Made by a program: the position numbers and the translations under genes
Notes under the pieces: model-generated
Seen by the model: only the letters and a program-made list of their open reading frames with translations
What the model was told of the DNA's origin: nothing
Databases searched by the model: none
Assembly (NCBI GenBank): GCA_016699615.1
Contig: CP064984.1
Location: forward strand, 2,700,001-2,764,000
Length of the DNA stretch: 64,000 nt
Source of the DNA: Sphingobacteriales bacterium
GTDB lineage: Bacteria > Bacteroidota > Bacteroidia > Chitinophagales > JADIYW01
Direction: 5' to 3'
Part shown: piece by piece, positions 38,608 through 46,427 of the stretch
How positions within the stretch are numbered: the first letter of the stretch is position 1
How the letters are laid out: every line of letters starts with the position of its first letter

Positions 38608-39029
38608 TTATTTCAACAAGAATATGGTATCAATAAAAAATAAATTATCATCTACTGTAAGTACATTTTCATCATGTAAGTCTTCAATTGCAATTCCAAC
38701 TTCTGGATTGATATAATCAAAACGTTTGGTATTTGTACATAATTCGATTTATCTTTAAAAAAAAATTTTGACTCGCCACCTTCTGTAAGAAAATTATTTC
38801 GAGTTAAATTTAGAAACCACCAATTCTTTTCTGTGCATAATTGTTCAAGTATTGATTCCTGTTCTCTTTTAATTCTTTGGAAATAATCGAATTTTCTTTC
38901 ATCCATTTTACTTGCTTGGAAGCTTCTACAAAGGTAATTTCTTGCTGTTGTTGCAATATCTTCTGTCCTTTTAACTTCATTTCCATGAATGATATTTTCC
39001 AAATAGTTGCCTTCATATTCTTCTATCAT
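38608..39029 (-). pseudogene. Remnant of a polyvalent-protein-type kinase-like gene
   Basis: The frame from 39029 encodes an N-terminal helical part and then TEGGESKFFFKDKSNYV, resembling the GGExxVF nucleotide loop of kinase-like domains found in polyvalent mobile-element proteins. In the next frame, the end of the same stretch reads DYINPEVGIAIEDLHDENVL and FFIDTIFLL, which resembles the catalytic DLHDENVL...FIDT region of those domains, stopping at 38608. The core between them (the lysine strand and hinge, roughly 80 residues) is missing, and one base is lost near 38735-38740. So an internal deletion and a frameshift have inactivated it. The family call is from memory of its motifs. Confidence 0.5.
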
Positions 39030-39120
39030 TGAAATACAAAAATATACTATAATGTTTGTTTAAGCAATAGTATTGCATTGAATTTCATAATTCTAAGTTA
39101 AGTATTTATTTGATGATATT

Positions 39121-39405
39121 TTATTTTAATAAAGATGTATGAATAATTTTATCTACTAAAAATATTTCATCTGTTATTTTAAAAACTATAATCCAATTTC
39201 CAATTGATATACAACTAAATTCTTTTGAAGCAAGAAAGTGATGCCTACATAAAGCATATTTTACAGGAACTGCATATTTTGTAATTGATTTAATAAATCT
39301 ATCTTTCCATTTTGAACCTGCACCAATAGTATTTACATTATCTACAAATAATGAAATGCTATTTAGTGTTTCTCTTGCAGATTTACTAAACTTTAGTTGT
39401 AGCAT
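39121..39405 (-). CDS. RelE/ParE-family toxin
   Basis: A 94-residue basic protein with the RelE/ParE fold pattern: FSKSARETLNSISLFV at the start (helix pair), the conserved RH region in YALCRHHFLASKEFSCISIGNWIIVFKI and a final hydrophobic strand DEIFLVDKIIHTS. ParE-type toxins poison gyrase and RelE-type toxins cleave ribosome-bound mRNA; which applies here cannot be told. It overlaps the preceding antitoxin gene by 20 bases, a typical toxin-antitoxin arrangement with the antitoxin first. Confidence 0.75.
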   Translation of the reverse strand: MLQLKFSKSARETLNSISLFVDNVNTIGAGSKWKDRFIKSITKYAVPVKYALCRHHFLASKEFSCISIGNWIIVFKITDEIFLVDKIIHTSLLK

Positions 39406-39610
39406 TTTTTTTATTTATTTGTTGTTGCTTTTTTAGATTTGTTTCGATGTATTTTTTTACTTCATCTACAGAATAGAACTCTTCGTTTTCCATATCTTCC
39501 ATCAATAACTCTAATTCTTCCTCTGTAGCTTTTCTGCCGATACCAAATGCTAAATCGTGCGGTGTGAGTTTGCGCACTTCTTGTTTGTTTTTATTTGCAT
39601 TGGATTTCAT
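39386..39610 (-). CDS. Antitoxin of the RelE/ParE-type pair
   Basis: This 74-residue, highly charged protein is expected to neutralise the toxin. It starts with a polar Lys-rich stretch and has a central segment ATEEELELLMEDMENEEFYS followed by VDEVKKYIETNLKK, typical of the acidic C-terminal tails of such antitoxins that bind the toxin. No clear ribbon-helix-helix is seen, so DNA-binding autoregulation is uncertain. It ends inside the toxin start, and the SIR2-like gene lies 29 bases upstream on the same strand. Confidence 0.65.
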   Translation of the reverse strand: MKSNANKNKQEVRKLTPHDLAFGIGRKATEEELELLMEDMENEEFYSVDEVKKYIETNLKKQQQINKKNATTKV

Positions 39611-39639
39611 AGTTCAAAATTAAGTAATTTTTAATAAAA

Positions 39640-40809
39640 TTACAATTCGTAAGGAATTAAAAATTGGTCAACATCATCATAGATTACCGTTACATCAAAT
39701 AAATTATTTCCAATTGCTTTTAAACGTTCTTTTATTTTTGGTGCATTTTGTGGAGTGTCTTGGATATATATTTTTTTATTTATCATTTGTTTTACATCTT
39801 TTGGAAGACCAAATGGTCTAAATGTAACACCACCTCGATCAAATCTTGTAATACATACTTCATTAAATATCTTAAATATTTCCCTGTCCACTATTCTATT
39901 AAATGTTGGAAATGAATATCCAATAATTACAACAATATCAGAATTACCAATTATCTCTTTTGCATACTCTCTTGCTTTTGTTACTTGCACATCATTTTCC
40001 CAAGCAAATTTTATACTATTATCAAATTGACTTCTTCCAGACAAGACAGATACAATAAATAATTTAATTGTATCAGTATCCATAATATGCTTAGAAAAAT
40101 CAAATAGTTTTCCATAGGACATATTTGCATCAAAAAATCCAGCTGTGCCATTTAATTTTAATATTCCTGAAAATTCTTTATTATGATTACAGTTTTTTAG
40201 TGATGGAATTATTTGTAATTCATCTTGTATTTCATCTAAAGAATATCTTTCTTTTCTATAATTTTGATATGAAATTTCAAATTGATTATCATAATTCCAT
40301 GAAATAAAATTAATTTTTGAATCAATTTTCTTTGTAGAAAATAATAATAAATTTGCAAATATAGAATCATATCTGTAATCTACTCTACTCTTTATTTTTT
40401 CTATTATCTCTATTTTTAATGTGTCTGAAGATTTATTATAATCTTCTACAATGGAACTAACTATCTTATCACAAAGACTTGTATTAAAACTAATCTGTTC
40501 AAAGATTAAGTATGCAGTTAAAAATCTTTTTAAATATTCCAATGTGTCATAATCTTCAAGTAAAAAAAGTTTTTTAGCATATGTATCAATAGTATATTGT
40601 GATTTTATTTCAAGTAATAAATTGTCAATTTTACTAAATGAGCTATTGCTTATTCTATATTGTGGGTCTTCATTCAATTTTAATATATCACAAGATTTTT
40701 TTAGAAAATCAACAAATATTTCCATTCTCTCATTCATACCATTCACCACAGGCAATGCATTTGCACTTGCTCCAGCTCCAATCAAATAAGTTACTTTTGC
40801 TTCAGCCAT
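39640..40809 (-). CDS. SIR2-like domain protein (putative NAD-hydrolysing defence-type enzyme)
   Basis: The 389-residue stand-alone protein carries the SIR2 superfamily pattern. These are the NAD-binding loop LIGAGASANALPVV (GAGAS at 11-15), the NxD-type motif SWNYD (170-174), the place of the catalytic His in ILKLNGTAGFFD (KLNG at 218-221, Asn where KLHG is usual) and VVIIGYSFPTFNRIVD (GYSF at 297-300, Asp308). A helical insert fills 45-150. SIR2-like domains of this kind act as NADases in several anti-phage systems (Thoeris ThsA, DSR, SIR2-HerA); none of those partner genes is present. It lies between thiC and a toxin-antitoxin pair. Single-gene defence is possible but unproven. Confidence 0.7.
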   Translation of the reverse strand: MAEAKVTYLIGAGASANALPVVNGMNERMEIFVDFLKKSCDILKLNEDPQYRISNSSFSKIDNLLLEIKSQYTIDTYAKKLFLLEDYDTLEYLKRFLTAYLIFEQISFNTSLCDKIVSSIVEDYNKSSDTLKIEIIEKIKSRVDYRYDSIFANLLLFSTKKIDSKINFISWNYDNQFEISYQNYRKERYSLDEIQDELQIIPSLKNCNHNKEFSGILKLNGTAGFFDANMSYGKLFDFSKHIMDTDTIKLFIVSVLSGRSQFDNSIKFAWENDVQVTKAREYAKEIIGNSDIVVIIGYSFPTFNRIVDREIFKIFNEVCITRFDRGGVTFRPFGLPKDVKQMINKKIYIQDTPQNAPKIKERLKAIGNNLFDVTVIYDDVDQFLIPYEL

Positions 40810-40827
40810 AAAATTATCGAATTAACG

Positions 40828-40847
40828 AATTATCTCATTATTACATT
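40828..40847. repeat. Low-complexity spacer repeat (AATTATCTCATTATTACATT)
   Basis: A 20-base stretch between thiC and the SIR2-like gene that is matched with one change at 43998-44017, next to thiS. Confidence 0.6.
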
Positions 40848-40853
40848 CGTACA

Positions 40854-42752
40854 TTACAAATAAATCTCACTTCCTTTTTCTAAAAATTCTTTCGATTTTT
40901 CTTGCATGCCTTTTTCTATATCAGTTTCTGGAACAAGTTCAGAATGACGCACACTCTCATTTTCACTCTTCTGTGCATAATCTCTTACTTCTTGCGTGAT
41001 TTTCATACTGCAAAAATGTGGTCCACACATAGAACAAAAATGCGCCACCTTAGCACCATCAGCAGGCAAGGTTTCATCGTGAAATTCTAATGCTTTCTCT
41101 GGATCTAAACTTAAGTTGAATTGGTCTTGCCATCTAAACTCAAAACGTGCTTTACTCAATGCATTATCTCTGTATTGCGCACCTGGATGTCCTTTTGCTA
41201 AATCGGCTGCGTGTGCTGCCAATTTATAAGTAATTACACCAACACGCACATCTTCTTTATTCGGCAATCCTAAATGTTCTTTTGGTGTTACATAACACAA
41301 CATCGCTGTGCCAAACCAGCCAATCATTGCAGCACCAATAGCAGAAGTAATATGGTCGTAACCTGGTGCAATATCAGTAGTTAATGGCCCAAGTGTATAA
41401 AAAGGTGCTTCATGACATTCTTTCAATTGTTTGTCCATATTTTCTTTTATCAAATGCATAGGCACATGACCTGGACCTTCTATCATTACTTGTACATCGT
41501 GTTTCCAAGCAATTTTAGTCAACTCACCTAAGGTTTCTAATTCTGCAAATTGTGCCGCATCATTCGCATCTGCAATAGAACCTGGACGCAAGCCATCGCC
41601 TAAAGAAAAAGCCACATCATAGCGTTTCATAATCTCACAAATTTCTTCAAAATGTGTATATAAAAAACTTTCTTTATGATGTGCTAAACACCATTTTGCC
41701 ATAATGCTTCCACCACGAGACACGATACCTGTAACACGTTTTGCTGTTAATGGAATATAGCGCAATAACACACCTGCATGTATCGTAAAATAATCCACGC
41801 CTTGTTCTGCTTGTTCTATTAAAGTATCTCTAAAAATTTCCCAAGTTAAATCTTCGGCTTTTCCATTTACTTTTTCTAATGCTTGATAAATAGGCACTGT
41901 TCCAATTGGCACTGGCGAATTGCGAATAATCCACTCACGTGTTTCGTGTATATTTTTTCCAGTAGATAAATCCATGATGGTATCTGCGCCCCAACGACAA
42001 GACCATACTGCTTTTTCTACTTCTTCTTCTATGCTTGATGTAACTGCGCTATTGCCAATATTGGCATTTATTTTCACCAAGAAATTTCTACCAATTATCA
42101 TCGGTTCTGTTTCTGGGTGATTGATATTACAAGGAATGATGGCTCTACCTTCTGCCACTTCTTTGCGCACAAACTCTGGTGTGATGAATGATTTTGGTGT
42201 GTTGGCACCAAAGCTTTCGCCTTTGTGTTGCTGACACAATACTTCTGCTTGTCCGTTGAGTGATGTATTGTATTCTTCTATACGTTGATTTTCTCGAATG
42301 GCAATGTATTCCATTTCTGGTGTAATGATGCCCATTCTTGCATAATGTAATTGCGTAACATTTCTGCCTTCTTTGGCACGCAATGGCATTTTTATATGCT
42401 CAAAACGCAAAGCATCTAAGCTTTGGTCTGCCATGCGTTGTGTACCATACTCTGAAGAAAATTCGAATAAGCGTTCTATGTCGCCACGTTCCATTATCCA
42501 TTTTTCACGCAAACGTGGTAAGCCTTTTTTTACATCTATTGCTATGTTTTCATCGGTGTATGGTCCAGATGCATCATATACGGTAATTGGTTTATTTTCT
42601 ACCGATTTGCCATTTATTTTGGTTGGCGACAAAGTAATTTCACGCATGGCAACATCTATGTTGTGCAATGTTCCTTTTACATAAATCTTTTTAGAATTAG
42701 GAAAAGGCTTGGTAGAAATTACTTGTTGCGTTGGTATTTTATCTTGCTTCAT
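40854..42752 (-). CDS. thiC: Phosphomethylpyrimidine synthase
   Basis: The 632-residue radical-SAM enzyme converts aminoimidazole ribotide to HMP-phosphate, the pyrimidine half of thiamine. The iron-sulfur motif is near the C-terminus, CSMCGPHFCSMK (C-x2-C-x4-C). The long N-terminal domain, the central GGSIMAKWCLAHHKESFLYTH and the VMIEGPGHVPMHLIKENM stretch are all standard. The gene is downstream of a TPP riboswitch and thiS on the same strand, though a lipoprotein gene sits between. No other thiazole genes (thiG, thiH) follow. Length and start are normal. Confidence 0.97.
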   Translation of the reverse strand: MKQDKIPTQQVISTKPFPNSKKIYVKGTLHNIDVAMREITLSPTKINGKSVENKPITVYDASGPYTDENIAIDVKKGLPRLREKWIMERGDIERLFEFSSEYGTQRMADQSLDALRFEHIKMPLRAKEGRNVTQLHYARMGIITPEMEYIAIRENQRIEEYNTSLNGQAEVLCQQHKGESFGANTPKSFITPEFVRKEVAEGRAIIPCNINHPETEPMIIGRNFLVKINANIGNSAVTSSIEEEVEKAVWSCRWGADTIMDLSTGKNIHETREWIIRNSPVPIGTVPIYQALEKVNGKAEDLTWEIFRDTLIEQAEQGVDYFTIHAGVLLRYIPLTAKRVTGIVSRGGSIMAKWCLAHHKESFLYTHFEEICEIMKRYDVAFSLGDGLRPGSIADANDAAQFAELETLGELTKIAWKHDVQVMIEGPGHVPMHLIKENMDKQLKECHEAPFYTLGPLTTDIAPGYDHITSAIGAAMIGWFGTAMLCYVTPKEHLGLPNKEDVRVGVITYKLAAHAADLAKGHPGAQYRDNALSKARFEFRWQDQFNLSLDPEKALEFHDETLPADGAKVAHFCSMCGPHFCSMKITQEVRDYAQKSENESVRHSELVPETDIEKGMQEKSKEFLEKGSEIYL

Positions 42753-42760
42753 TATATAGA

Positions 42761-42790
42761 ATTTTAGATTTGAGAGATGAGATATGAGAA
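42761..42790. repeat. GAGAT-type low-complexity repeat between thiC and the lipoprotein gene
   Basis: A stretch of ATTTGAG/AGATGAG/ATATGAG-like units, related to the heptamer repeat at 38115-38149. Together with 40828-40847 and 43998-44017 it marks the spacers around the inserted genes. Confidence 0.5.
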
Positions 42791-42792
42791 TT

Positions 42793-43893
42793 TTATTTTG
42801 GAAATTTTGATAATAGTTCTTTGTGTATGTTTTTGTTGTATGGATGAACTATAAATTGCCCCATAGAACTATCTAAATATATATTATATATGGCTGTACT
42901 GTTAGACTTAGAAATAAAATAAGCCTTTATTTTAAGTGAATCACCTATATTAAAGTGTTTTTTATTAACTATTATCTTTTGTTTATATTGAGAATACTCA
43001 TCACCAAACTTAACACAGTCGCTTCTGTTATGAAAATCAATAGAGTCAAAAGAGCATTTTACGTCATTCTCACTTAGTAACAAATAAAAATTATCTGAAT
43101 AGACTCCATAATAACCATTATTTAAATTAAGATAAGTTTTTCCATCTTTATAAAAGCATTTAAGTTTATCATTATAGTGTAATTGAAATGTAAATGTTGT
43201 TCCAACTCTATTATTTTTAATTGATTCAGGAATATATAATGTTGAATCTACAATAATATTCTTATTAAAGAATTTGCTGTATAACATATGATTCATTGGC
43301 AAATCTGAATTATTGGTTATTAAATATTTATTTGTAAATTGGATATTTAACTCTTCGCTTTTTTGCTTAACAACATATTCAAAACAAATACTATCTCTTA
43401 TAATTGTATCTATCCTATTAGAAAAATGATACTTTGTCTGACTGTAATATTTTATTTTTATAGTATCACCAATATGGAAATTAATTCTATTTATAATTAA
43501 TCTTTGTTTTAATATTTCTATATTTTCAAACCCACTTTTATATACATCCTCTATCCAATTTTTAATACCATAAATATTTACAATAAAATTAGAATCTTTA
43601 TTTATAATAAGTCTATAATTTGATAAACCAGATGTTCTAATTATTTTCAATGTATCATTATCAATAAAACAAGGCGAAAACCAGTAATCTTTATTGGCAA
43701 AAAATGATGTATCAATATTATTTCCATCAATTCGTTCATGAATAAAAATACCAGTATCAGGAATCATTAAATTAGAATCAACAATCACTTTATTTTCTAA
43801 TCCAAAATTGAATATTACTTCATTCTTTTTCTTTTCATTTTTACAAGACATAAAAATTGAACTCAAGGATAATATTATTACAATTTGCTTCAT
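42793..43893 (-). CDS. Lipoprotein with two tandem copies of one domain, function unknown
   Basis: A 366-residue lipoprotein (lipobox SIFMSC, Cys17). The mature part is an internal duplication: NKVIVDSNLMIPD (about 34-46) recurs as NKNIIVDSTLYIPE (about 210-223), and KQRLIINRINFHIGDTIKIKYY (129-150) recurs as KQKIIVNKKHFNIGDSLKIKAYF (304-326), giving two units offset by about 175 residues. The pattern of alternating hydrophobic residues suggests a beta-sandwich. I do not recognise the family. The gene lies between thiS and thiC, so a role in thiamine uptake would be only a guess; its A+T content is as high as the rest. Confidence 0.7.
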   Translation of the reverse strand: MKQIVIILSLSSIFMSCKNEKKKNEVIFNFGLENKVIVDSNLMIPDTGIFIHERIDGNNIDTSFFANKDYWFSPCFIDNDTLKIIRTSGLSNYRLIINKDSNFIVNIYGIKNWIEDVYKSGFENIEILKQRLIINRINFHIGDTIKIKYYSQTKYHFSNRIDTIIRDSICFEYVVKQKSEELNIQFTNKYLITNNSDLPMNHMLYSKFFNKNIIVDSTLYIPESIKNNRVGTTFTFQLHYNDKLKCFYKDGKTYLNLNNGYYGVYSDNFYLLLSENDVKCSFDSIDFHNRSDCVKFGDEYSQYKQKIIVNKKHFNIGDSLKIKAYFISKSNSTAIYNIYLDSSMGQFIVHPYNKNIHKELLSKFPK

Positions 43894-43901
43894 TAGATAT
43901 C

Positions 43902-43962
43902 GCCACTACGTGGCTTGTGTTGTATTGTTTTTTTTGTTATAAAGTTATCGTCGCTATGCGAC
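43902..43962. repeat. Two copies of a short hairpin repeat
   Basis: GCCACTACGTGGC (43902-43914) and GTCGCTATGCGAC (43950-43962) each form a perfect 5-bp stem with a 3-base loop. Both are preceded by TATC and followed by TT, so they look like two diverged copies of one element with compensated stem changes. They lie just upstream of the lipoprotein start on the minus strand. Confidence 0.65.
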
Positions 43963-43997
43963 TTTTATTTTTAAATTATTTCATTTTCAAATCATCA

Positions 43998-44017
43998 AAT
44001 TATCTCATTATTTCATT
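43998..44017. repeat. Second copy of the low-complexity spacer repeat
   Basis: AATTATCTCATTATTTCATT, 19 of 20 bases identical to 40828-40847, in the spacer just downstream of thiS. Confidence 0.6.
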
Positions 44018-44036
44018 GCTTCATTATCAAATTAAT

Positions 44037-44240
44037 CTACCCACCAGCAACAGCGCCAATAATGATGATTTTGTCTTCATCGAATAAGATGGTTTTTTGC
44101 CATTCGCTGCGTGGTATTATTTCTTCGTTTAATGCTAATGCAATGCCATTCATTTCTTTTAGTTCTAAGGTTTCAATAGCTTTTTCCAGCGATGTATTTT
44201 CATCAAATTCGTGAATAATATTATTAATAATCAACTTCAT
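44037..44240 (-). CDS. thiS: Sulfur carrier protein ThiS
   Basis: This 67-residue ubiquitin-fold protein carries sulfur as a C-terminal thiocarboxylate to the thiazole synthase. It ends in VAGG, the required diglycine, and has the family's short beta-grasp pattern: KLIINNIIHEFDENTSLEKAIETL, ALALNEEIIPRSEW and KIIIIGAVAGG. It is the first gene after the TPP riboswitch. ThiG, ThiH and the adenylating ThiF are not in the window, so its partner enzymes must be elsewhere. Confidence 0.93.
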   Translation of the reverse strand: MKLIINNIIHEFDENTSLEKAIETLELKEMNGIALALNEEIIPRSEWQKTILFDEDKIIIIGAVAGG

Positions 44241-44304
44241 TATTACATTGTTTTATTGTTACATTGATAAATTAATTACAAACTCCTGGAAATGCGAATA
44301 GGCA

Positions 44305-44386
44305 AGACTCGTTCCCTACGTTGGTATTAGCCAAATCAGGTTCAAAGGATATTTCTCAGCCAAATAAACAGCACTCCTAGAGTATA
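44305..44386 (-). promoter_or_regulatory. TPP riboswitch (THI element) upstream of thiS
   Basis: On the minus strand the conserved core is easily read: GGAGTGC, then GGCTGAGA, then CCTTTGAACCTGATTTGG, then AATACCAACGTAGGGAA, with a P1 helix made by ACTC (44380-44383) and GAGT (44307-44310). The thiamine pyrophosphate ligand should turn off expression of thiS and the genes behind it. About 65 bases separate the aptamer from the thiS ATG, enough for an expression platform, though I cannot identify the terminator or sequestering helix with certainty. Confidence 0.93.
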
Positions 44387-44432
44387 GTAAAATTATGAAT
44401 TTTAAATGATAAATGATGAATTTTTAAGAAAA

Positions 44433-44797
44433 TTAATATTTACTTACGCACCAAGCCCAATAAATTAATACAAATTGTAGCGCAACTCTAATATATAAAA
44501 ACCATTCTTTGCCTTGTGCCATTTTTGGTGGTTGAAATAAATGTGGTATGTACTGCAAAAAAAAGCAATCAACATAGCAATGATTAAGTAGGCTGATAGT
44601 TGTCTTGTTGATGCAAATAGCAATCCTATTCCTAAGATAATTTCTGCAATTCCACTTACTTGATTGAGTAAGTTTGGTATTGGAAAAAACTTTGGCATTA
44701 TACTTAAATAAAATCTTGGATTTATAAAATGGTTGATGCCTGCGCCAATGTATATGAATGACATTGCGTAGAGTGATATTTGTTGGATTGTCGTCAT
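44433..44797 (-). CDS. DoxX-like four-helix membrane protein, frameshifted
   Basis: The first ~80 residues follow the DoxX/MauE pattern of four membrane helices (YAMSFIYIGAGINHFINP, GIAEIILGIGLLF). The frame then runs into an unlikely tail, while the next frame reads LQYIPHLFQPPKMAQGKEWF and then a final helix VALQFVLIYWAWCV, the expected family end, stopping at 44433. One base is missing in the A8 run at 44557-44564; with it the gene is 122 codons. DoxX relatives take part in thiol/oxidative stress chemistry in the membrane; the exact role is unknown. Confidence 0.75.
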
Positions 44798-44899
44798 GGT
44801 ACTAATATTTATATTTCTTAATAAAATATAAAAATCAATATAGCTAATATTATTAACTATGAATATTGATTGATAAGTAAATATAGTAATATTTTGCTA

Positions 44900-46282
44900 C
44901 TATTCAGCCTTAAGAATTTCTAGAATATCTTTTTGCATTTTATGTGCAATAGCATTTGCAGTTTGCTCTGTGTTGCTTTCTACATAAATTCTGATTATTG
45001 GTTCAGTATTTGAACGTCTAAGGTGTATCCAATCTTCGTTGATGTCTATTCTAAGTCCATCAATTGTATTTTGTGGATATTGCTTGTACTTTTGTTTGAT
45101 GCCTTCTATTATTTTATCTACGTCGATTCCTTCTTCAAGTTGAATTTTGTTTTTAGAAATTACATAGTTTGGATATGTTGCTCGTAATGAAGAAACACTT
45201 TTTTTAGATTTTGCCAAATGCGTTAAGAATATTGCAATTCCAGCTAATGCATCTCTGCCATAGTGTAATTCTGGAACGATAACACCACCATTGCCTTCGC
45301 CACCAATTACAGCATCCACTTCTTTCATTTTTTCTACAACATTTACTTCGCCCACAGCACTTGCAAAGTATTCTACACCATATTTCTCTGAAACATCTTT
45401 CAATGCTTTTGTAGATGATAGATTTGAAACCGTATTTCCCTTCTTTTGTGATAATATATAATCTGCACAAGCAACTAAAGTGTATTCTTCGCCAAATGCA
45501 TTTCCTTTTTCATCAATAAATGCCAATCTATCTACATCTGGATCTACTGCAATACCTAAGTGTGCTTTGTTAAATGTAACTTCAGAAGCTAGATTTCCTA
45601 AGTGTTCTGGAAGTGGTTCTGGATTGTGAGGAAATTTCCCATTTGGTTCGCAGTATAATTCTGTAATCTTATCAACGCCTAATGCATTCAGTAATTTTGG
45701 TACAGCAATACCACCTACACTATTTACAGCATCTACTGCTATATGGAATTTTTTAGATTTTATTGCTTCAATATCAACATATGGTAATGCTAATATTTTT
45801 TCGATATGTTGGTCTAAATAATCTTTTTTTGTTAGTGTACCAATTTTATCAATTTCAGGAAATTCATATTTTGCTTTGTCAGACTTTTTTATAATTTCTC
45901 TACCAACACTTTCAGAAATAAACTCGCCATATTTATTTAATAATTTTAATGCATTCCATTGTTTTGGATTATGACTTGCTGTAATAATAATACCACCATC
46001 AGCTTCTTCTGCTACAACAGCCATTTCAACAGTAGGTGTGGTAGCTAAACCTAAATCTACAACATCTAAACCTAATCCTAATAAATTTCCAACAATATTG
46101 TGATAAACCATTTCACCAGAAATTCTTGCATCTCTGCCTATTACTACTTTTTTGCCGTCTTTTTGTTTAATGATATTTGCAAATGCTAATGTAAACTTTG
46201 CAATATCAATAGGAGTAAGATTGTCACCGCTTTTGCCACCAATAGTACCACGTATTCCAGAAATAGATTTAATTAATGCCAA
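44900..46282 (-). CDS. glmM: Phosphoglucosamine mutase
   Basis: This 460-residue enzyme interconverts glucosamine-6- and -1-phosphate for UDP-GlcNAc and cell-wall synthesis. It opens with SISGIRGTIGG; the phosphoserine loop is TASHNPKQWNALKLL (Ser near 100) and the metal-binding loop is DPDVDRLAFIDEKGNAFGEEY. The sugar loop GGEGNGGVI and the phosphate loop RRSNTEPIIRIYVES near the C-terminus complete the active site. The exact substrate (glucosamine versus mannose/glucose phosphate) is assigned from the GlmM-like loops and the absence of other candidates here. Confidence 0.87.
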   Translation of the reverse strand: MALIKSISGIRGTIGGKSGDNLTPIDIAKFTLAFANIIKQKDGKKVVIGRDARISGEMVYHNIVGNLLGLGLDVVDLGLATTPTVEMAVVAEEADGGIIITASHNPKQWNALKLLNKYGEFISESVGREIIKKSDKAKYEFPEIDKIGTLTKKDYLDQHIEKILALPYVDIEAIKSKKFHIAVDAVNSVGGIAVPKLLNALGVDKITELYCEPNGKFPHNPEPLPEHLGNLASEVTFNKAHLGIAVDPDVDRLAFIDEKGNAFGEEYTLVACADYILSQKKGNTVSNLSSTKALKDVSEKYGVEYFASAVGEVNVVEKMKEVDAVIGGEGNGGVIVPELHYGRDALAGIAIFLTHLAKSKKSVSSLRATYPNYVISKNKIQLEEGIDVDKIIEGIKQKYKQYPQNTIDGLRIDINEDWIHLRRSNTEPIIRIYVESNTEQTANAIAHKMQKDILEILKAE

Positions 46283-46427
46283 GTTCTTATTATTTAGATA
46301 TGCGAAAATATGAATTTAAAACACACGAATATTCATAAATGTGTTAAATAGTTGAAACAAAAATCATAGATAATGATATGTTAAGATAAAGATAAAGCTG
46401 AAAATGATATTTATCTTTTTTTGTTGG

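Noticed and set aside
43902..43962. CRISPR repeats
   Set aside because: Only two short hairpins, different in sequence, with one 35-base interval and no cas genes nearby.
46283..46427. A riboswitch upstream of the DUF6580 gene or downstream of its neighbours
   Set aside because: The spacer is A+T-rich without any recognisable conserved core such as those of the cobalamin, TPP or FMN elements.
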